DNA from: Clostridia bacterium
GTDB lineage: Bacteria; Bacillota; Clostridia; Oscillospirales; Acutalibacteraceae
Assembly: GCA_030536195.1 (NCBI GenBank)
Contig: JAUNQL010000003.1
Span: forward strand, 6,883 to 23,987
Direction of reading: 5' to 3'
DNA length: 17,105 bases
The position numbers and the translations under genes were made by a program. This document shows, in pieces, positions 14,580 to 17,105 of the stretch (position 1 is the stretch's first letter; each line of letters opens with the position of its first letter). The notes below the pieces were generated by a model that was not told the DNA's origin, ran no database searches, and saw only the letters and a list, made by a program, of their open reading frames with translations.

Positions 14580-15577
14580 TCTTTATACGCCTTTACTAAC
14601 GCTTTTGCACGCTCCTCTACCTGGTCCCTAAAAGACTGTGGTGAGAGCGCAACCATTGAATCACCGTACTGCATAATCCAAGATACAAGTCCTGATACAA
14701 CGGCATTAACAGCTATTGTAAATGTATCCTCTGTGTGCTCGATTATCGCAACATCCTCACCAAAGCGGTCAGCGATGATATCCCATGTGCTATTCTTGCA
14801 CTTAATCATTACTCTCTCTGGTGAACCTGAGAACATATTAAACTGGGTTGAGAGGTAATCAGCAGCATCAAAGTGATCCTTGTATTTAAGTACCTCTGAG
14901 ATAGGTCTTGCTGGTTCATCCAAAATTTTGACCTTGGTAATCTTATCAATTCTAAGGTGCATTGCATTTTGGTACTTGGCATTGTTACATACCAAATAGT
15001 AATGGCCATCGTTCCAGATAAGGCCGTATGGAGTTACATTGTAGATATGCTCCTCGTTCTTTGGCTCCTCGCCAGCAATGAGGCGTCGCTTGATGTAATG
15101 GATACAAACCTTTTTATTCTCATTGATTGCTGTTGAGAGGGCATCTATCCAATAATAGAGCATCTCATTGGTGCTCTTATTCTTGTGCTCAACATAGACC
15201 TGCTGTCTATGTAGTGTATCGCGCTGATACTTCGAGAGGCTCTTCTCGACGTTACCTATAATCTCTTCAGTCTTCTTCTCAGTTATTGACTGAGCAGACT
15301 GAAGCGCATCTATAAGCAGTCTCGCCTCCGCAATCTGGAAGTCGCGCTCACCAAGGTAGTAGCCCTTGGTTGGTGGTGGGTTCTTAATAACATCAAAGCC
15401 ATAATCGATAAGCATGTCGATGTCGCTGTATATGGCCTTACGCTCCGCACTGAGGCCGTAGTTCTTAAGCTCCTCAGCTATCTTGGTTGCTGTGATAGGA
15501 TGGTCCTCATCAGTCAGTTCCCTAAGGATATCGTTGATAACTAAAACCTTAACTTTTGAACCTGTGTTTCCTGCCAT
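14576..15577 (-). CDS. WYL-domain transcriptional regulator with N-terminal helix-turn-helix
   Basis: The 333-residue protein has an N-terminal winged-helix region at about 10-70 (TATKIAEELKNYGLSAERKA is the recognition part). A helical linker follows, then a WYL domain at about 140-230 with HYIKRRL, YNVTPYGLIWNDGHYYLV and MHLRIDKITKVKIL. A WYL C-terminal extension ends the protein. WYL proteins sense a ligand, often a nucleic acid or nucleotide, and control genes for DNA damage, defence or metabolism. This one heads an operon with queH and a lipase, so it probably controls that operon and itself. A purine-rich stretch (GGAGAAGGGGGAAGG) serves as ribosome binding site. A palindrome lies just upstream of it. 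Confidence 0.9.
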   Translation of the reverse strand: MAGNTGSKVKVLVINDILRELTDEDHPITATKIAEELKNYGLSAERKAIYSDIDMLIDYGFDVIKNPPPTKGYYLGERDFQIAEARLLIDALQSAQSITEKKTEEIIGNVEKSLSKYQRDTLHRQQVYVEHKNKSTNEMLYYWIDALSTAINENKKVCIHYIKRRLIAGEEPKNEEHIYNVTPYGLIWNDGHYYLVCNNAKYQNAMHLRIDKITKVKILDEPARPISEVLKYKDHFDAADYLSTQFNMFSGSPERVMIKCKNSTWDIIADRFGEDVAIIEHTEDTFTIAVNAVVSGLVSWIMQYGDSMVALSPQSFRDQVEERAKALVKAYKE

Positions 15578-15602
15578 TTTCCCTTCCCCCTTCTCCTATA
15601 TA

Positions 15603-15618
15603 GTACCATAAATGGTAC
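15603..15618. promoter_or_regulatory. Palindrome before the WYL regulator gene (candidate operator)
   Basis: GTACCAT and ATGGTAC are separated by AA, giving a perfect 7+2+7 inverted repeat. It ends 26 bases before the WYL start codon, where the leftward promoter must lie. A weak promoter fit is TTTAAG, 17 bp, TACTAT on the reverse strand, which puts the palindrome in its spacer. Self-control by the WYL protein is a reasonable guess. Confidence 0.5.
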
Positions 15619-15642
15619 AACTCTTAAACCCCAATTTTATTA

Positions 15643-15671
15643 TTGAAAACCCCACGCTTTTCTGTTAAAAT
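15643..15671 (+). promoter_or_regulatory. Promoter of the tRNA-Leu gene
   Basis: TTGAAA at 15643-15648, a 17-bp spacer and TAAAAT at 15666-15671 match the sigma-A consensus at five of six bases in each box. The start would be near 15678, seven bases before the tRNA. Confidence 0.75.
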
Positions 15672-15684
15672 AATCGAGTCACAT

Positions 15685-15769
15685 GCACCTGTGGCGGAAC
15701 TGGCAGACGCGCTAGACTTAGGATCTAGTCTCGAGAGGGGTGCAGGTTCGATTCCTGTCAGGTGCACCA
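15685..15769 (+). tRNA. tRNA-Leu, anticodon UAG
   Basis: This is a class II tRNA of 85 nt with encoded CCA. The acceptor stem is GCACCTG with CAGGTGC. The anticodon stem CTAGA/TCTAG (15712-15728) holds the loop CTTAGGA, with anticodon TAG at 15719-15721 and the G37 usual for tRNA-Leu. The variable arm is long (15729-15741) and the T arm is GCAGG-TTCGATT-CCTGT. It reads CUA and related leucine codons. It is transcribed away from the WYL regulator and ends in its own terminator. Confidence 0.97.
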
Positions 15770-15771
15770 AA
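15754..15771 (+). repeat. Direct repeat, copy 1 (tRNA-Leu 3' end)
   Basis: These 18 bases, starting CCTGTCAGG, cover the T-stem 3' strand, the acceptor 3' strand, CCA and AA. They recur exactly at 15898-15915, 144 bp downstream. Confidence 0.9.
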
Positions 15772-15773
15772 AC

Positions 15774-15799
15774 AAAAGCAACTCTTTTGAGTTGCTTTT
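15774..15799 (+). terminator. Terminator of tRNA-Leu
   Basis: AAAAGCAACTC pairs with GAGTTGCTTTT around a TTTT loop and runs into TTTTTTCTTTT. It starts five bases after the tRNA. Confidence 0.9.
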
Positions 15800-15802
15800 T
15801 TC

Positions 15803-15915
15803 TTTTGGTGCGACAGGAATTAATGTTGGTCGAGGTCTAAAGCCCTCTCCTATATATCGCGACGGGCAAAACGTCCGCCGGAAGTTTTGTCCTGCGACCT
15901 GTCAGGTGCACCAAA
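15803..15915 (+). repeat. Structured element bounded by copies of the tRNA-Leu 3' end
   Basis: The left edge (15803-15820) is an inverted, partial copy of the tRNA 3' end that lacks four bases (ACCT). The right edge is the exact direct copy at 15898-15915. The two edges can pair as GGTGC/GCACC and GACAGG/CCTGTC. Inside are GAGG/CCTC (15832-15847) and a long hairpin, TCGC/GCGA plus GGGCAAAAC/GTTTTGTCC at 15857-15897. The interior is richer in G+C than the flanks and has no convincing gene. It could be a small mobile or repeat element, a decayed tRNA-like gene, or a structured RNA made by read-through from the tRNA. Confidence 0.6.
15898..15915 (+). repeat. Direct repeat, copy 2 (duplicate of tRNA-Leu 3' end)
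   Basis: This is an exact 18-base copy of 15754-15771, including the CCA. Like the original it is followed at once by a hairpin terminator, but the body of a tRNA is missing before it. Confidence 0.9.
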
Positions 15916-15938
15916 GGGAGCTCGTAAGAGCTCCCTTT
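15913..15938. terminator. Terminator after the tRNA-end element, shared with the Fic gene
   Basis: AAAGGGAGCTC pairs with GAGCTCCCTTT around a GTAA loop (11 bp), with T-rich sequence to the right. On the other strand it overlaps the stop codon of the convergent Fic gene and would end that transcript too. Confidence 0.82.
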
Positions 15939-17062
15939 TATGCGTCTTTTCTGAGTATCGAAAGATATGGTGCATAAGAATAAACTACTGTTTTGCCAAC
16001 TTTTGATGTCTTTTCCAGCAAGGATTTTTCTAGGAAAATATTGATATACTTTGCGACAGTGTTATAGGATATACCCATATCATTTGACGCTCGCACTGTG
16101 TCTGTTATTGGGTTCTTTTCAAGATAGACAAGAAAGTCGGCAAGGCCGTCCCTTGTCCTTGGTGAAAAGTCCTCAAACAGTGCGAGTGTAGCGTTATGCA
16201 ATTCGCATAACGCATCTATCGTTTCGCTCGCGTCCTCTGCACTCGCGAGCATAGCTCTCAAGAAGAACTTAACCCAAGGAATATAGTCTCCTGTCCTTCT
16301 AACCTCCATCATACGGTCATAATACTCTACCCTATTAAGTTTCAAATACCATGATGGATAAAGGATTGGCGAATGAAGCATTCCCTCCTGCATAAGATAG
16401 AGAATAATAAGGAGCCTTCCAACTCTGCCGTTACCATCAAGGAATGGATGAATAGTTTCAAACTGATAATGAAGAAGCGCAGTTTTAATTAAAGTAAAAC
16501 TTACATTTTCCTCATTGATATACTCCTCAAGTGCGTCCATGCACTCAATCATATCATCCACATTTGGCGGGATGTAAGTTGCATTTTTTATATTACCACC
16601 AAAGCCAATCCAGTTCTGAGTTTTTCTAAACTCACCTGGTGTCTTATCCTCTCCTCTTACACCTTGGAGTAGGACTGAATGCGTTTCACGTAGCAACCTG
16701 TTACACAGTGGCAATTCGCGATTGCGCTCTATTGCATAATTTAAAGCTGAAATATAATTTACAACATCAGCTACATCCAACGAATCAATGCTCGGATCCA
16801 ATACATCATCAAGCGTGCATTGTGTTCCTTCTATTTGAGATGAAATCAGTGCTTCTTTCCTTACATACATTGCAACAAAGAGATCACGGTTTGGAATCAT
16901 AGATGCCTTGGCATCTAAAACTGATATTGTGGTTGTTGCTTTAACAAGCAATTCAATTGTCTCATCATCCAATTTCAAAAATGGCATCTTTGGCAAATCA
17001 TCCGGTTTGTATGATAGGTACTTTGCATCACCCGATAGATTTTCCACATAATGTCCAGACAT
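15938..17062 (-). CDS. Fic-domain protein (probable AMP-transferase) with C-terminal winged helix
   Basis: The 374-residue protein has the full Fic active site HPFLDGNGRVGR at 205-216, with catalytic H205. Enzymes with this motif usually transfer AMP from ATP to a hydroxyl group of a target protein. Upstream, SSQIEG at 74-79 fits the (S/T)xxxE(G/N) inhibitory motif. E78 would block ATP binding until relieved, making this a class II (N-terminally inhibited) Fic protein. The N-terminal Fic_N-like region is about 20-110. The C-terminal part (about 300-365, DTVRASNDMGISYNTVAKYINIF) looks like a winged helix-turn-helix. The start has GGAGG seven bases upstream. No antitoxin gene lies next to it. 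Single-chain Fic-wHTH proteins are common, and targets are mostly unknown. Confidence 0.9.
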   Translation of the reverse strand: MSGHYVENLSGDAKYLSYKPDDLPKMPFLKLDDETIELLVKATTTISVLDAKASMIPNRDLFVAMYVRKEALISSQIEGTQCTLDDVLDPSIDSLDVADVVNYISALNYAIERNRELPLCNRLLRETHSVLLQGVRGEDKTPGEFRKTQNWIGFGGNIKNATYIPPNVDDMIECMDALEEYINEENVSFTLIKTALLHYQFETIHPFLDGNGRVGRLLIILYLMQEGMLHSPILYPSWYLKLNRVEYYDRMMEVRRTGDYIPWVKFFLRAMLASAEDASETIDALCELHNATLALFEDFSPRTRDGLADFLVYLEKNPITDTVRASNDMGISYNTVAKYINIFLEKSLLEKTSKVGKTVVYSYAPYLSILRKDA

Positions 17063-17105
17063 CTACTCACCTCCAATTTGAGTTTTCTCAACAATATTAG
17101 CATAG

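Noticed and set aside
15643..15977. Two short open frames (65 and 71 codons) across the tRNA-Leu gene and the following repeat
   Set aside because: They run through the tRNA, its terminator and the repeat element, and have no ribosome binding site or recognisable domain.
1..17105. CRISPR arrays, insertion sequences, prophage genes
   Set aside because: No regularly spaced repeats, transposase, integrase or phage structural genes are seen anywhere in the window.

Overview
The window looks like a chromosomal segment of an anaerobic, fermentative Bacillota bacterium, most likely a clostridium of the Lachnospiraceae type. The reasons are moderate G+C, strong AGGAGG-type ribosome binding sites, sigma-A style promoters, QueH in the queuosine pathway, an Nuo-like soluble formate dehydrogenase and acetate kinase. 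The family assignment rests on gene content and style, not on any search.

Left part (1-3250): a rightward acetate kinase and orthodox aquaporin pair (ackA, aqpZ) transcribed from a clear promoter at 50-78. It converges on a leftward lipoprotein gene encoding a periplasmic-binding-protein-like solute receptor. The two transcripts share a bidirectional terminator at 2058-2089. The lipoprotein gene has its own promoter, and a perfect 11-bp inverted repeat lies over the -10 box.

Centre (3219-11494): a leftward seven-gene formate operon. In order of transcription it encodes a small MoeA-like protein, a NuoE-like [2Fe-2S] subunit, a NuoF/HydB-like flavoprotein, a large molybdopterin formate dehydrogenase (Cys, not Sec, at the active site), MobA, FdhD and a FocA-type formate channel. 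Together these form a self-contained module: the channel moves formate, MobA and probably the MoeA-like protein finish the Mo cofactor, FdhD sulfurates it, and the three-subunit enzyme exchanges electrons between formate/CO2 and NAD(H), probably also ferredoxin. The operon starts from a TTGACA/TATTAT promoter. It carries a ~197-nt leader with three small hairpins and then a strong intrinsic terminator directly before the first ribosome binding site, the layout of a transcription-attenuating riboswitch.

Right part (11615-17105): a rightward monoacylglycerol-lipase-like hydrolase converges on a leftward operon of a WYL regulator, QueH and a membrane-anchored family I.5 lipase. The regulator promoter region has a perfect palindrome. 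A tRNA-Leu(UAG) gene diverges from the regulator. Behind it sits a ~110-bp structured element bounded by an inverted partial copy and a direct 18-bp copy of the tRNA 3' end. A Fic-domain AMPylase-like gene with an N-terminal inhibitory motif runs leftward to the right end.

The most interesting items are the leader of the formate operon, the stripped-down MoeA-like protein and the tRNA-end-flanked structured element.
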